Part shown: one piece after another, positions 27,363 to 35,630 of the stretch
Numbering within the stretch: the stretch's first letter is position 1
Layout of the letters: each line of letters begins with the position of its first letter
Assembly: GCA_948766235.1 (NCBI GenBank)
Contig: CAQCFX010000013.1
Coordinates: 1 to 35,630 of the forward strand
Direction of reading: 5' to 3'
Length of the DNA stretch: 35,630 nucleotides
Source: an uncultured Oscillospiraceae bacterium
GTDB taxonomy: Bacteria > Bacillota > Clostridia > Oscillospirales > Oscillospiraceae
The notes under the pieces: model-generated
What the model was told of the DNA's origin: nothing
What the model saw: the letters and a program-made list of their open reading frames with translations, nothing else
Database searches by the model: none
Program-made: the position numbers and the translations under genes

Positions 27363-30300
27363 TCAAATCGTATAATTCCAGCTGCCCTTCGTCCACACGC
27401 TGTCGCCGTCTTTCACGTTGTTGATGGTGACCACTGGCTTCCAGCTGTGGTTTCCGTTGGTGCCCGTGTCCACCAGACTCACGCTGACGCGGAGGTTGCC
27501 ACGCCCCTCCGTGCCGATGCCCCCTTCGTCCACAAATGTGTACGCCAAGGTAGCGGTGGGACTGTTGTTGGGCGACAGGTTCGTGATGGTAAAGTTTATG
27601 GAGCGGATGGGAGCTGCCCCGCTATGCGTACTGCTTCCGGCAATTTGAAGGACACCCGCCGTTCCTCCAGCGTTCCCGATGGCGTAAACATAGACCGTTT
27701 CACTACCATCGGTGACTTTCATGGGGTTCGTCGAATGGCTTTGGCAGTTGTCAATGGGGTGGGCCCCCTCTGGTCCTCCTGCCGGCTTCGCCCAGTTATA
27801 CAGCGCCTCGTCAAAGTCCAGCGTCAGGGTGGCGCTTTTTAAAGTAGGCGTCTCCGCCGTACTCCCGCCGGGACCCCAGGAGTCCTCGGTATAGTTTATA
27901 TATGCGGCCTCAACCTTGGGCGGATCTGTGTCCTCCTTCCTCACCGGGTCATAGACCGCGAAGGCGTAGTTGGTGTCTGCTGCGGTGCGGCTGGCCATGG
28001 CCACAAAGACGTAGTCCTTGCCCCCCTCAAACTTCGGGAGCTCTCCGCAGTTTACATCGTAGCCGCTGGAGGAGATGGTGGCGGGATCCTTCCCCGAGCC
28101 GCCCACAATGTCGCCGCCTATCTTACCGGAATTGTCCAAAATAGCGGAAGCAAAGGCCGCTGTGTTCTCCTTTTTCACATACAGGTCAAACAGGGTGCCC
28201 ACAAACTCGGTCCCCGCAGCGGTGGTGCGGTAGCAGCGCTCGTTCATAGCGTCCAGCGCGGTCATGCCCGACGTGTACTTGGATTTATCATCCGAAGCAT
28301 TCAGTGCATCCATATTTGCGATAGAGGCAAAGTCTGTTGTGAACGGCGCGCCCACGCTGGCCTTGGTGATTACATACCACCTCATGTAGGCCTTAGTGCC
28401 CTCCTCCACATAGGCATTAATGGTGGGGTTATTAATACCGGACAGCTCCAGCCGCGGCGGGGTGACCGCAGCAGTGGTAAAGTAGTAGCACTCGGTATGG
28501 GCCTCGTAGTAGCCGGAGGTGTTCTCCGTCACCAAATAGAGCAGGTAAATGGTGTCGGGCTGCAAGTCCGACAGCGAGAAGCTGCCTGTGCGGTTGGCCC
28601 CCAGCAGGCCGGTGCGGCCGGCCCTCATCGTACCATAGTTGCCGGTACTGTTTCTCTCCGCTTCCGCCGCCACATAGTCCGCCTCCGGCACACTCAGGTA
28701 GTAGCGCTTATCGTTGGTAATTACCTTACTGTCGTTAGGATGCGTCTCTGCCGCCGGTCCTTGGGCAGGAACTTGACTGAGTTTGGGCAGGCCCGTCAGC
28801 TTATCTATAATGCTACCCGTTGTAGCGGGAGTTCCCGTAGCGGTGGACCAGTTCTTACCGATACCAAAGGCACTGGGCGGTATCTCCGCAGTATACTTGG
28901 TAACCAGCTTCTCTTGGCCCTGCAACGGCAAGGTCTTGTTGAAATCCTTGTCGGTCTCGGTCACGCCCAGAGGCACGGCCACATAGTTCACATAGCCGGA
29001 CTCGCTCAGCGCCACGGTGACGGTGGCCTTGGTGTCCGTCACATCGCTGATGACGGGGTAGCCGCTCAGGAGCTTGGGGGGGTAGGGATTGGGGATATTA
29101 GAGGTCCAGGGGTCGGGCCGGCCGATGGTGACCACGCCGTTATTCTCCTTGGCCGCCTCCAGATGGGCAAGGCGGTTGCCGTCACTCACGTTCTTCAGGC
29201 CCGTGTAGTTGCCGGCCACAATGGTCACGCGTACGCTCATGCCCTCCGCGTCCCCATAGCTGGCGCCCAGCTCGGTGATGTGAATGGCGTACTCCCGCTC
29301 GCCGTGGCCGGGGTCCGTCTTCACGCCCGCGCTGGTATTGGTCACGGGCTGGTTCATCTGGTTGAGCTGCTTAAAGGTCAGCTCGTTGTTCTTGCACTGG
29401 AACTCCTTGCGGAAACTGTTGTACACAAAGCCGTCCTGGGAGCCGTAGACGTCCACCGCAGTGGAGCCCTCCAGCACCCAGTCCATCCCGTCATCCGCCG
29501 AGCCGGCGGGCCGGGCGGGCCGGGAATAAAGGTCGTACTTCATGCTTCGGTTGACCCAGATGAGCATATCCCACATGATGTTGGGGGTCACCGATTCCAC
29601 GGAGTTGGGCTGCACCACAAATTTGAAGTCAATGGAGATGGGCTCCGCCAAGTCCGCGCTCTGTCCCGCCAAGCGCTTGATGGAGATGCTGTCGCTGTCG
29701 CTCACCGACACGTTGGCAAACACCACGCGGAACTTGGGCAGCGTCACCGGCGCGCCTTTATTATCCTTGTTCATGATGTTGGGAGTAAGGGCCATGTCGT
29801 AGATGCCGCTGAGCACAAACCAATAGGTGCCGCCGCTCTGAAGGTTCAGGGCGCTGGGGGTGATGGTCACGCTGCCCTGCGTAATATTTTCAGTGGTCTT
29901 GTTGGAGGTGGTGGGCAGAGTAATCACCATATTCCCGTTTTCCATCGCCACCGTGGCGTAGCGGTAATCCACCACCCAGTCATCGTTCGTGGGATTGGGA
30001 TTTGTCTTGCTGCGCACCGGCGCAACCTCATCATTGCCCCGGGCGTCAAGCCGGTGCATGGTGATGTGCTTTTCCAATGCCTCCGCCAAAGTATCGCGGG
30101 CCAGCGCGCGGTTGGCCTCCTTCTCCGCATCGGTGTCGCCATCGGGCCTCACCACTTTGGAGTAAAGCTCCAGGAAGCGTTCGCTCTTATTGGGGTCGCC
30201 TTGGACGCTCTCGTCAAACACCAGACGGATGTCGGTGCTCACTTCGGGCTCGTCAGGATTAGCGGCGTCCACCTTGGTAAATTCTTGGGTCACCTTGGGC

Positions 30301-32747
30301 GCTATCGTGTCCAGCGTGCGCACATTCAGCGCCCGCACCGAGACGGACAGGTTGCCCGCCTTATCCTCCGCCACCACGTAGAGCATATAAGACGTGGTAT
30401 TGGTGGTTTTGCTGTTCAGCCCGGAGATGGCGTAGGAAATCTCCGTATCGGCCTTGCTGGCGGCGCTGCTGCCCTTCTTGAGGCTGTTCAGTCCGGCCTT
30501 GACGAAGGCCTTGGCCCGCACGTCCTCGCCCGCCCACTTTTCGTCGTCCTCATCCCGGCCAAACTCGGTGGCAAAGGCGTTTGTGGCGTCATCGGCATAG
30601 ATGACCCAGTGGAGGGTGCCCGGCTCGTTCAGCGTATAGCTCACGCCCACGGCGGTGGCGGTGGTGCGGGTGAGGTTCTGCTCCAGGCCGGTAATCACCG
30701 GCGGGGTCTCGTCCGGGGTGGTAATGGTGATTTTGCGCACCGTGGAGCTCTTGGCGCCGTCATGGTCGGTGAGCCAGAGGTAGAGGTCGTACTTGGTCAG
30801 CTCCTCCAGCTTGTTCCGGTTCACGTTGATGGGCTGGGTGACGTTCTTCACCATGTCCACCGAGCCGTAGCCCAGATTGCCGCTGATGGCGTTGGCCTTG
30901 AACTCTGCGGCCGTGGGCGCGGTGCTTCCCGAGGGCAGCAGGGCCCAGTACAGCAGGCAGTCCTTGTTGGTCATGGCCGTCACCTGGACATTGTCGGTGG
31001 TGTTCATGGTAATGATTGGGTAGCCCGTGGTAAACGCCGGAGTGGTATTGTCCGGGGTAGTAAAGGCGGTAACCTTCACGGGGCTGCGGTTGCCGCGGCT
31101 GTCCACCAAAATGGCGGAGACGTAATAGGAGCCGTCCGTGGTCAGCCCGGACACCTGAGCGGTATACTCGGTTTTAGAAGCGTCCGCCTTCACCGTGCCC
31201 GATTTGAAGACGTTGCCGCCGTAAGTGGGGGGCTCAATCAGGTTTTCCTCGCTCACCGAGCCGTCAGCCACGGCGGACACGGCCCAGTACACGGTGCCCG
31301 CTTTGTTGGTGCTGAAAGCCATGGTAGCCGAAGTGGGGGCCACGTTCTTCACCTTGGGGAAGCCCGCCTCCAGCTTGGGGTCGGCGGAGGACTCCGCGCC
31401 GGTAGCATTGTTCATCTCGCTGCCGTTGATGTCGGCGCTGATACCGGGCCGGATATAAATGTCGTCGGGCAGCTGCTCCACCACGGAGCCGGCGGCGCCC
31501 ACGTTCAGGTTTTTGATATCGCCGGTGCCGGTGACGTTGGTGGCCACGTCCAGATCCAGCTCATCCACACGGGTCTTGGCGTCCACCAGGACATTGGAGC
31601 CCACGGCGTTCTCGTCAATGGTGACCTTCTGGGCCGAGCCCTGCACAATCTGAAGGCTGGAGCCGGGGGTCTTGTTGAGCACTTCCTTGATGTTGCCGGC
31701 CAGCTGAAGCAGCCCGCCGTTCTCCGCGTCCAGCTCAATGTAGCTCAGGCCAAAGCCGTTCAGGGAAGAATCATCCACGTAGGCATTGGTGCGCACAAAG
31801 GTCTTGCCGATGGCGGTATTGCCCTCGGCCCGGATGGTGACAAACTGATTGCCGATGCTGTCCACAATCATTTCGTCGGCCTCTACATTGCGCAGCAGCA
31901 CACTGCTCTGGCTGGAGTTGCTCTCGCCCGCGCCGCTGACCACAATCTGGCCCAGCACCTTCACGTTCTCCAGCAGTACATCGCCCAAATCCACGCCGCC
32001 GGTGAGATAAAGGTTTCCGGTAATCACGCTGTTGCGCAGATTCACCCCGGAGGTATTGATAGTCACATTGCCGTACACGGCGCCCAGCTCATAATTGCCC
32101 GCCTCATTGATAGGCGTGCCGATGGAGCGCACCAGCATGGCGGCCACCTCGCCCCGGGTGATGTTCTGCTTGGGCCGGAAGGAGCCGTCGGAATAGCCGC
32201 CGATGATGCCGCTCTGGGCGGCGGCGCCGATCAGGCCCCGGCTCCACTCCTCCAGGGTGCGGCTGTCGGAGAAGCCCAGCGTCTCGCCCACGGTCTCCTG
32301 GAGCATCATGTTGCGCGCCAGCAGTACGGCGGCCTGCTCACGGGTCAGGGAGGAGTTGGGGGCGGCCGTCGTGGTGGAAATGCCCTTGAAATAGCCCACG
32401 TTGTAGGCGATGTCAATATCGTCGCTGTACCAGTCGGTGCTGCGCACGTCGGTAAAGGGGTGCCCGCCCAGCTTGGTATAGCCGTAGGCGCGGTTCATCA
32501 TGGTCACGAATTCCGCGCGGGTGATGGCGTTGCCCAGATTGAGGTTCCCGCTGATGTCGCCGCGCATCACGCCCCAGTCCACCAGCTGCTGGGCGTATGG
32601 CATGGCCCAGCTCTGCCGGGCCGCGGTCGCCTGGGCGGAGAGACTCAGCCCAGGCATCAGGCTCAGCGCCAGCGCCATGCACAAAACGCCGGACCAAAAC
32701 CGGCGCAGCCGGGTCCCCTTTGCTTCGTTTGTACGATTCTTGCTCAT
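27363..32747 (-). CDS. Very large SLH-domain surface protein (1794 aa) with beta-helix and Fn3/Ig-like modules
   Basis: The largest gene in the window. The signal peptide ends near residue 40 (SLSAQA). Three N-terminal SLH modules follow at about 46-90, 97-146 and 158-206 (GYSDGSFRPKQNITRGEVAA is the third's core) and would anchor it to the wall. Residues about 220-450 are a ladder of short beta strands (NVTINTSGVNLRNSVITGNL style) that looks like a parallel beta-helix. From about 465 onwards there is a string of Fn3/Ig-like modules with recurring starts such as TMAFSTNKAGTVYWAV and ATAVGVSYTLNEPGTLHWVI, including a bacterial 'LTD/Ig' style segment mid-protein. There are no transmembrane helices or sortase motif. 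The ATG at 32747 is preceded by GGAAAGG. With SLH at the N-terminus here and at the C-terminus in the neighbour, the pair is probably a structural surface layer. Confidence 0.9.
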   Translation of the reverse strand: MSKNRTNEAKGTRLRRFWSGVLCMALALSLMPGLSLSAQATAARQSWAMPYAQQLVDWGVMRGDISGNLNLGNAITRAEFVTMMNRAYGYTKLGGHPFTDVRSTDWYSDDIDIAYNVGYFKGISTTTAAPNSSLTREQAAVLLARNMMLQETVGETLGFSDSRTLEEWSRGLIGAAAQSGIIGGYSDGSFRPKQNITRGEVAAMLVRSIGTPINEAGNYELGAVYGNVTINTSGVNLRNSVITGNLYLTGGVDLGDVLLENVKVLGQIVVSGAGESNSSQSSVLLRNVEADEMIVDSIGNQFVTIRAEGNTAIGKTFVRTNAYVDDSSLNGFGLSYIELDAENGGLLQLAGNIKEVLNKTPGSSLQIVQGSAQKVTIDENAVGSNVLVDAKTRVDELDLDVATNVTGTGDIKNLNVGAAGSVVEQLPDDIYIRPGISADINGSEMNNATGAESSADPKLEAGFPKVKNVAPTSATMAFSTNKAGTVYWAVSAVADGSVSEENLIEPPTYGGNVFKSGTVKADASKTEYTAQVSGLTTDGSYYVSAILVDSRGNRSPVKVTAFTTPDNTTPAFTTGYPIITMNTTDNVQVTAMTNKDCLLYWALLPSGSTAPTAAEFKANAISGNLGYGSVDMVKNVTQPINVNRNKLEELTKYDLYLWLTDHDGAKSSTVRKITITTPDETPPVITGLEQNLTRTTATAVGVSYTLNEPGTLHWVIYADDATNAFATEFGRDEDDEKWAGEDVRAKAFVKAGLNSLKKGSSAASKADTEISYAISGLNSKTTNTTSYMLYVVAEDKAGNLSVSVRALNVRTLDTIAPKVTQEFTKVDAANPDEPEVSTDIRLVFDESVQGDPNKSERFLELYSKVVRPDGDTDAEKEANRALARDTLAEALEKHITMHRLDARGNDEVAPVRSKTNPNPTNDDWVVDYRYATVAMENGNMVITLPTTSNKTTENITQGSVTITPSALNLQSGGTYWFVLSGIYDMALTPNIMNKDNKGAPVTLPKFRVVFANVSVSDSDSISIKRLAGQSADLAEPISIDFKFVVQPNSVESVTPNIMWDMLIWVNRSMKYDLYSRPARPAGSADDGMDWVLEGSTAVDVYGSQDGFVYNSFRKEFQCKNNELTFKQLNQMNQPVTNTSAGVKTDPGHGEREYAIHITELGASYGDAEGMSVRVTIVAGNYTGLKNVSDGNRLAHLEAAKENNGVVTIGRPDPWTSNIPNPYPPKLLSGYPVISDVTDTKATVTVALSESGYVNYVAVPLGVTETDKDFNKTLPLQGQEKLVTKYTAEIPPSAFGIGKNWSTATGTPATTGSIIDKLTGLPKLSQVPAQGPAAETHPNDSKVITNDKRYYLSVPEADYVAAEAERNSTGNYGTMRAGRTGLLGANRTGSFSLSDLQPDTIYLLYLVTENTSGYYEAHTECYYFTTAAVTPPRLELSGINNPTINAYVEEGTKAYMRWYVITKASVGAPFTTDFASIANMDALNASDDKSKYTSGMTALDAMNERCYRTTAAGTEFVGTLFDLYVKKENTAAFASAILDNSGKIGGDIVGGSGKDPATISSSGYDVNCGELPKFEGGKDYVFVAMASRTAADTNYAFAVYDPVRKEDTDPPKVEAAYINYTEDSWGPGGSTAETPTLKSATLTLDFDEALYNWAKPAGGPEGAHPIDNCQSHSTNPMKVTDGSETVYVYAIGNAGGTAGVLQIAGSSTHSGAAPIRSINFTITNLSPNNSPTATLAYTFVDEGGIGTEGRGNLRVSVSLVDTGTNGNHSWKPVVTINNVKDGDSVWTKGSWNYTI

Positions 32748-32768
32748 GAGTTGCGACCTTTCCTTTCC

Positions 32769-32793
32769 GGCGCGCCCCGGCATGGGCCGCGCC
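32769..32793. other. GC hairpin before the large surface-protein gene
   Basis: GGCGCG and CGCGCC arms with inner CCC/GGG pairs (one G-G mismatch) and a 5-base loop, in the 71-base gap after the PilZ gene. It has no T run. It parallels the hairpin at 27315-27344, which likewise precedes an SLH gene. Confidence 0.5.
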
Positions 32794-32818
32794 TGTCCAA
32801 ATCCGTTGGGGTTATATC

Positions 32819-33436
32819 TCAATCGCGGCGCTGCGCAGGCTTGGGCCGCCCCGATAATTGTAGATTGAATACCGCCTCCCGCAGCAGCGTCTCCTCATCG
32901 TTGCACAGCTCCACAAACTTGGCTGCGTACATCATGTACGATACCCGCTCGGTGGGCCGCAGGCGCAGAAGCTCGCACCGCACCACCAGCGGCTCGCTGG
33001 TGACGGGGATGACAACCTCAATCTGCTCGCCAATCTGAAGGCTGCAATCGGTGAAGAAGGCGATGCCGCCGCAGCTTAAATCGTTGGACTCCACCTCCCG
33101 CCGGCCCCTCCAGCCGCCGGTGATGGGATAGATAAAGCTGTTGAAGTGCACGGGCACCCGCAGATTTTTACGCATATCCGTGCCGTTTGCGGCGGTTTTG
33201 CGCACCCGCAGCTGAATCTGCTCCCCCCGGCTGCGCTCCAACGTTCCCTCATAGGACGGGCTGCTGTCCGTGATGGACATCAGCTTGAACTTTTTGTGGA
33301 TCAGCACGCTGTCTATCATGTCGTCCAGCACGCGAAGCTGCCACAAATCGCCGCTGGCCGGCCCTTCCGCCCTGACCTGGGCCAGAGCGGTCCCTCTGCT
33401 GTCCAGCAGCAGATATAGGTTTTGTTCCTGTGTCAT
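32819..33436 (-). CDS. PilZ-domain c-di-GMP binding protein, copy B
   Basis: A 205-residue cytosolic protein whose C-terminal half is a PilZ domain with R89-KNL-R93 and D119-L-S121-C-G-G124, the residues that clasp c-di-GMP. The N-terminal half is a beta-rich YcgR_N-like region with weak similarity to copy A at 22976. The start codon overlaps the stop of the FlhB-like gene as ATGA, so the two are translationally coupled, and the SLH giant follows 71 bases on. Two different PilZ receptors on either side of the surface-protein pair suggest that c-di-GMP controls either motility, through the export genes, or surface display. Confidence 0.9.
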   Translation of the reverse strand: MTQEQNLYLLLDSRGTALAQVRAEGPASGDLWQLRVLDDMIDSVLIHKKFKLMSITDSSPSYEGTLERSRGEQIQLRVRKTAANGTDMRKNLRVPVHFNSFIYPITGGWRGRREVESNDLSCGGIAFFTDCSLQIGEQIEVVIPVTSEPLVVRCELLRLRPTERVSYMMYAAKFVELCNDEETLLREAVFNLQLSGRPKPAQRRD

Positions 33437-33780
33437 TCCGTCTCCTCCTGTTCTCCCTGGGCCTCCCCTGAGCCGGCCCGCTCCGGCTTTTCCTTTTCTT
33501 TCACCGAGTTGGGGTCAAAATGCAGAAAGTACACATAAATTTCCACAATCGCCTTATACAGCTCCTCCGGCACCTCCTGCCCCAGCTTGAGCTGGGTGAG
33601 GATGGTGGCCAGAGAGTTGTCCTCGTAGATGGGCACGCCGCTGTCCGCGGCCACCTCCACAATTTTTTCCGCCAGGTAGCCCATCCCGGAGGCCACAATC
33701 ACCGGCGCGCCATACCCCGCCTCATATTGCAGGGCCACTGCCTTTTTTGACGGGTTGCGCCTGCCATCATACTTTGACAT
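33433..33780 (-). CDS. Stand-alone FlhB C-terminal (cytoplasmic) domain protein, YlqH-like
   Basis: A 115-residue soluble protein equivalent to the cytoplasmic domain of the flagellar type III export switch FlhB, without its membrane part. The match runs KKAVALQYEAGYGAPVIVAS, then AEKIVEVAADSGVPIYED and LGQEVPEELYKAIVEIYVYF, all typical of FlhB_C. The self-cleavage motif NPTH is replaced by NPSK, so autoproteolysis is not expected. The tail is Glu/Lys/Gly-rich. The ATG at 33780 lies inside the end of the FliK-like gene (14-base overlap). In Bacillus the pair ylqG-ylqH has the same order. It probably modulates export-substrate switching, though this has little experimental support in the family. 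Confidence 0.9.
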   Translation of the reverse strand: MSKYDGRRNPSKKAVALQYEAGYGAPVIVASGMGYLAEKIVEVAADSGVPIYEDNSLATILTQLKLGQEVPEELYKAIVEIYVYFLHFDPNSVKEKEKPERAGSGEAQGEQEETE

Positions 33781-35197
33781 TGACACTGTTCTTCCCTTCA
33801 AAGATTTTGGGGAACACCTCGGTAAGCGTCACCGGGCGCTCCATCTTCCGCACGCTGATGCCCGAGGGCGTTAGGTCGTTGCGGCTGAGGATATGGGAGA
33901 CGGTATTCTCTATCTCCCGGGCGAAGGGAGCCACCCCCGCCGGACAGGCAATCATCACGTCCACCTCCCGCTCCCGGCTGGTGAGCACAATGTCAAACAG
34001 CCCCACGTCCTGCACGTCCAGCTTAAAGAGAAAGCGCATACATTTCTCTCCCTGGCCCTTTCCGCCCTTCTGCTCCTCGGCGTCGGCGTCCACCCACAGC
34101 TCGGAGAACAGCTTGCGCCCGTCCATCTCCAGGGGAATCAGAAGGTGGTTCAAGGGCATATACACGCTCTCGTTGATAAGCAAGGCCGACACCAGGTTGC
34201 GAAAGGTCTGCTGCACCTCGGCGCTGCCTTCCCCCCGCAGGGCGCGGGCGGCGGCGGCGGCCAGGTGGTCGGCAAACTGGGCGGCGCTGGAGCCCTTGGC
34301 AAACTGGCTGCTCTGAAGGAGCTTGAGCAGGGCCTTGTCGTCGATGCCCCCCAGCATCCCCTTCAGCGTGCCGTAGCCGCTGAGCTGGCGGAAGGTCTCG
34401 GTGAGCTTATCCTCCGCGCCGTTCTCATACCGGGCCAGGTCCAGCGCCAGCAGGCTCAGCAGCTCCCGGGGCGTGCCCAGGTCGTGAGTCTGGCTGACGT
34501 AGGCCGACATAAAGGGGAACACCTCCTGCTGAAGCAGGTTGATGCTCCCCCGCCGGTCCCCGGCGGCAATGCTGTTTTCCAGCTGGGCCAGCAGCTCCCG
34601 CAGCTTATCCCCCCAGCTGGCCGGCATGGCGTCCGCCATCCCGGCCAGGTTGCGCAGCAGATTTCCCTCAATATGCTGGGTGGAGGAATAGTCGCTGTAG
34701 CTTTTCAGAAACTCCAAAATATCGTTGCGCACCCCCGCCGAATCCGCCCGGGCGTAGGCATTGCGCAGCAGCGCGAATAGGGCCCCGCCAAAGCGGGTTC
34801 CCGCCTTCATCTGGGCGCTGAGAAACTTCAGCAGCTCGCTCTGGTCCATTTTCAGCAGCTCCATGGCCCGGCTCATCTCGTCGGCAATGCCCTCGCTCAT
34901 CCCCGAGTTCACCACCGTTCCCTCCCGCATCATCAGGCGGGCCAGGGACTGGCTGGCGCCCTGGTTCTGGCGCAGCTGCTGAATAAAGGTTTGGAAGTTG
35001 GAATCGTAACGGACCTGACCTGAATCCCCCGCGTGGCTGCTGTCCTGCTGCTCGGTGCGGTTGTCCGCGCCGGTCACCCGGCTGGGGTCGGGAACGTTTT
35101 GAATCTGCGTATTATTGGGCGAAACGGGAATATTGCGGTTGACCGCCGTATTGTCATAACCTGGTACCGGATTAGTCGCCCCCAAAAGATCGGCCAT
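33767..35197 (-). CDS. FliK/YlqG-like protein (putative hook-length or export-control partner)
   Basis: A 476-residue soluble protein without a signal peptide. Residues 1-75 are Asn/Pro/Gln/Ser-rich and probably disordered, as in secreted ruler proteins. Residues about 80-340 are alpha-helical and Leu/Ala-rich with no family I recognise. Residues about 355-455 resemble the folded C-terminal domain of FliK (FLFKLDVQDVGLFDIVLTS, then VSHILSRNDLTPSGISV), the part that contacts FlhB. Directly downstream, overlapping by 14 bases, is the lone FlhB C-terminal-domain gene, which supports the FliK-like reading. The ATG at 35197 has AGGGGTG upstream. It starts the run of six co-directional genes that ends at 22976 and is divergent from cheA. 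The FliK homology is weak and rests partly on context. Confidence 0.65.
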   Translation of the reverse strand: MADLLGATNPVPGYDNTAVNRNIPVSPNNTQIQNVPDPSRVTGADNRTEQQDSSHAGDSGQVRYDSNFQTFIQQLRQNQGASQSLARLMMREGTVVNSGMSEGIADEMSRAMELLKMDQSELLKFLSAQMKAGTRFGGALFALLRNAYARADSAGVRNDILEFLKSYSDYSSTQHIEGNLLRNLAGMADAMPASWGDKLRELLAQLENSIAAGDRRGSINLLQQEVFPFMSAYVSQTHDLGTPRELLSLLALDLARYENGAEDKLTETFRQLSGYGTLKGMLGGIDDKALLKLLQSSQFAKGSSAAQFADHLAAAAARALRGEGSAEVQQTFRNLVSALLINESVYMPLNHLLIPLEMDGRKLFSELWVDADAEEQKGGKGQGEKCMRFLFKLDVQDVGLFDIVLTSREREVDVMIACPAGVAPFAREIENTVSHILSRNDLTPSGISVRKMERPVTLTEVFPKIFEGKNSVNVKV

Positions 35198-35233
35198 TTT
35201 TCACACCCCTGAGATAAAACTTAGAAAACCTAC

Positions 35234-35262
35234 TTAATTTTCAGCCGCCCTGTGCCGATAAT
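35234..35262 (+). promoter_or_regulatory. Candidate sigma-D/sigma-28 (motility) promoter of cheA
   Basis: TTAA (35234-35237), 16 bases, then GCCGATAAT (35254-35262). The -10 part matches the known motility-sigma core GCCGATA exactly; the -35 part is TTAA instead of TAAA. It lies 38 bases before the cheA ATG. Confidence 0.55.
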
Positions 35263-35300
35263 ACTAAAGATAAAAGATATTTACTGAGGTGGTGCTTTTT

Positions 35301-35630
35301 ATGGGCAGCGGAAACGAAATCCTGGATATGTACATCTACGAAACCGGCACTCTGCTGGAGCAGCTGGAGACCATCGTCCTTGAAGCGGAAAAGGCGGATA
35401 CCTTCTCTCAGGAGAATGTGAACGAAATCTTCCGCATCATGCACACCATCAAGGGCTCCTCCGCCATGATGGAGTTCGACAGCCTGGCCACGGTGGCCCA
35501 TCGGATTGAGGATATGTTCTTCATCATCCGGGAGGGCACCATGTCCGTGGTCTCCGAGGAGAACCGCCCGGCGCTGTTCGACGTGGTGTTCCAGTCCATC
35601 GACTTCTTCCGGGGCGAGGTGGAGAAGGTA
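35301..35630 (+). CDS. cheA: Chemotaxis histidine kinase CheA, first 110 residues (gene runs off the right edge)
   Basis: The frame opens with ATG at 35301 after GAGGTGG and stays open to the edge. The first 105 residues form a histidine-phosphotransfer (Hpt) domain with FRIMHTIKGSSAMMEF, where His48 is the phosphorylated residue of the P1 domain, and AHRIEDMFF as the supporting helix. This is the start of the cytoplasmic kinase that passes phosphate from chemoreceptors to CheY and CheB. Other Hpt-containing hybrid kinases are possible, since P3-P5 domains lie outside the window, but the spacing and the motility-type promoter favour CheA. Confidence 0.88.
   Translation, partial: MGSGNEILDMYIYETGTLLEQLETIVLEAEKADTFSQENVNEIFRIMHTIKGSSAMMEFDSLATVAHRIEDMFFIIREGTMSVVSEENRPALFDVVFQSIDFFRGEVEKV

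Noticed and set aside
28497..33038. 1513-codon open frame on the plus strand
   Set aside because: Antisense to the 1794-residue SLH protein; low-complexity Gly/His/Val composition, no motifs and no credible start.

Overview
The window looks like chromosome of a high-GC, monoderm Clostridia member, most probably of the Oscillospiraceae / Flavonifractor-Pseudoflavonifractor type. This is inferred from the strong G/C third-position bias, AGGAGG ribosome sites, YesM/YesN two-component proteins, SLH-anchored surface proteins and lipobox lipoproteins. No species can be named from sequence alone. The gene order mixes housekeeping genes with one self-contained accessory cassette.

Layout. 1-1441 (minus): 5' part of phosphoglycerate kinase, a GC-rich dispersed repeat, and the tRNA methyltransferase trmL. 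1752-8726 (plus): a three-gene cassette with its own promoter and terminator, coding for (i) an ADP-ribosyltransferase-like protein, (ii) a 1674-residue protein with an HD-phosphohydrolase domain followed by an HSP90/GHKL-type ATPase and a long unassigned C-terminal half, and (iii) an ImmA/IrrE-type zinc protease. I recognise the parts but not the combination. It is the best candidate for an undescribed (conflict/defence-like) system. 8735-12993 (minus): substrate-binding lipoprotein (apparently frameshifted) - YesM-like kinase - YesN-like regulator - HAD phosphatase, divergent from 13244-18254 (plus): an Fe(III)-family ABC importer with lipoprotein, double-domain permease and an ATPase carrying an unusually long insertion. 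The kinase set very probably senses and controls this importer. 18361-20245 (plus): comF and thiI.

20291-35197 (minus): a stalk-domain/deacetylase-like exported protein, cinA (own promoter, preceded by the terminator of the upstream run), then a run of co-directional genes read from 35197 down to 22976: FliK-like protein, stand-alone FlhB C-terminal-domain protein, PilZ protein, two very large SLH surface proteins and a second PilZ protein. 35301-end (plus): start of cheA behind a candidate sigma-D/sigma-28 promoter. This block suggests that motility/type III export, c-di-GMP sensing and S-layer-type surface proteins are genetically linked here.

No rRNA, tRNA, CRISPR array, IS element or prophage gene was seen. 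The very long open frames antisense to the surface protein genes are treated as composition artefacts.
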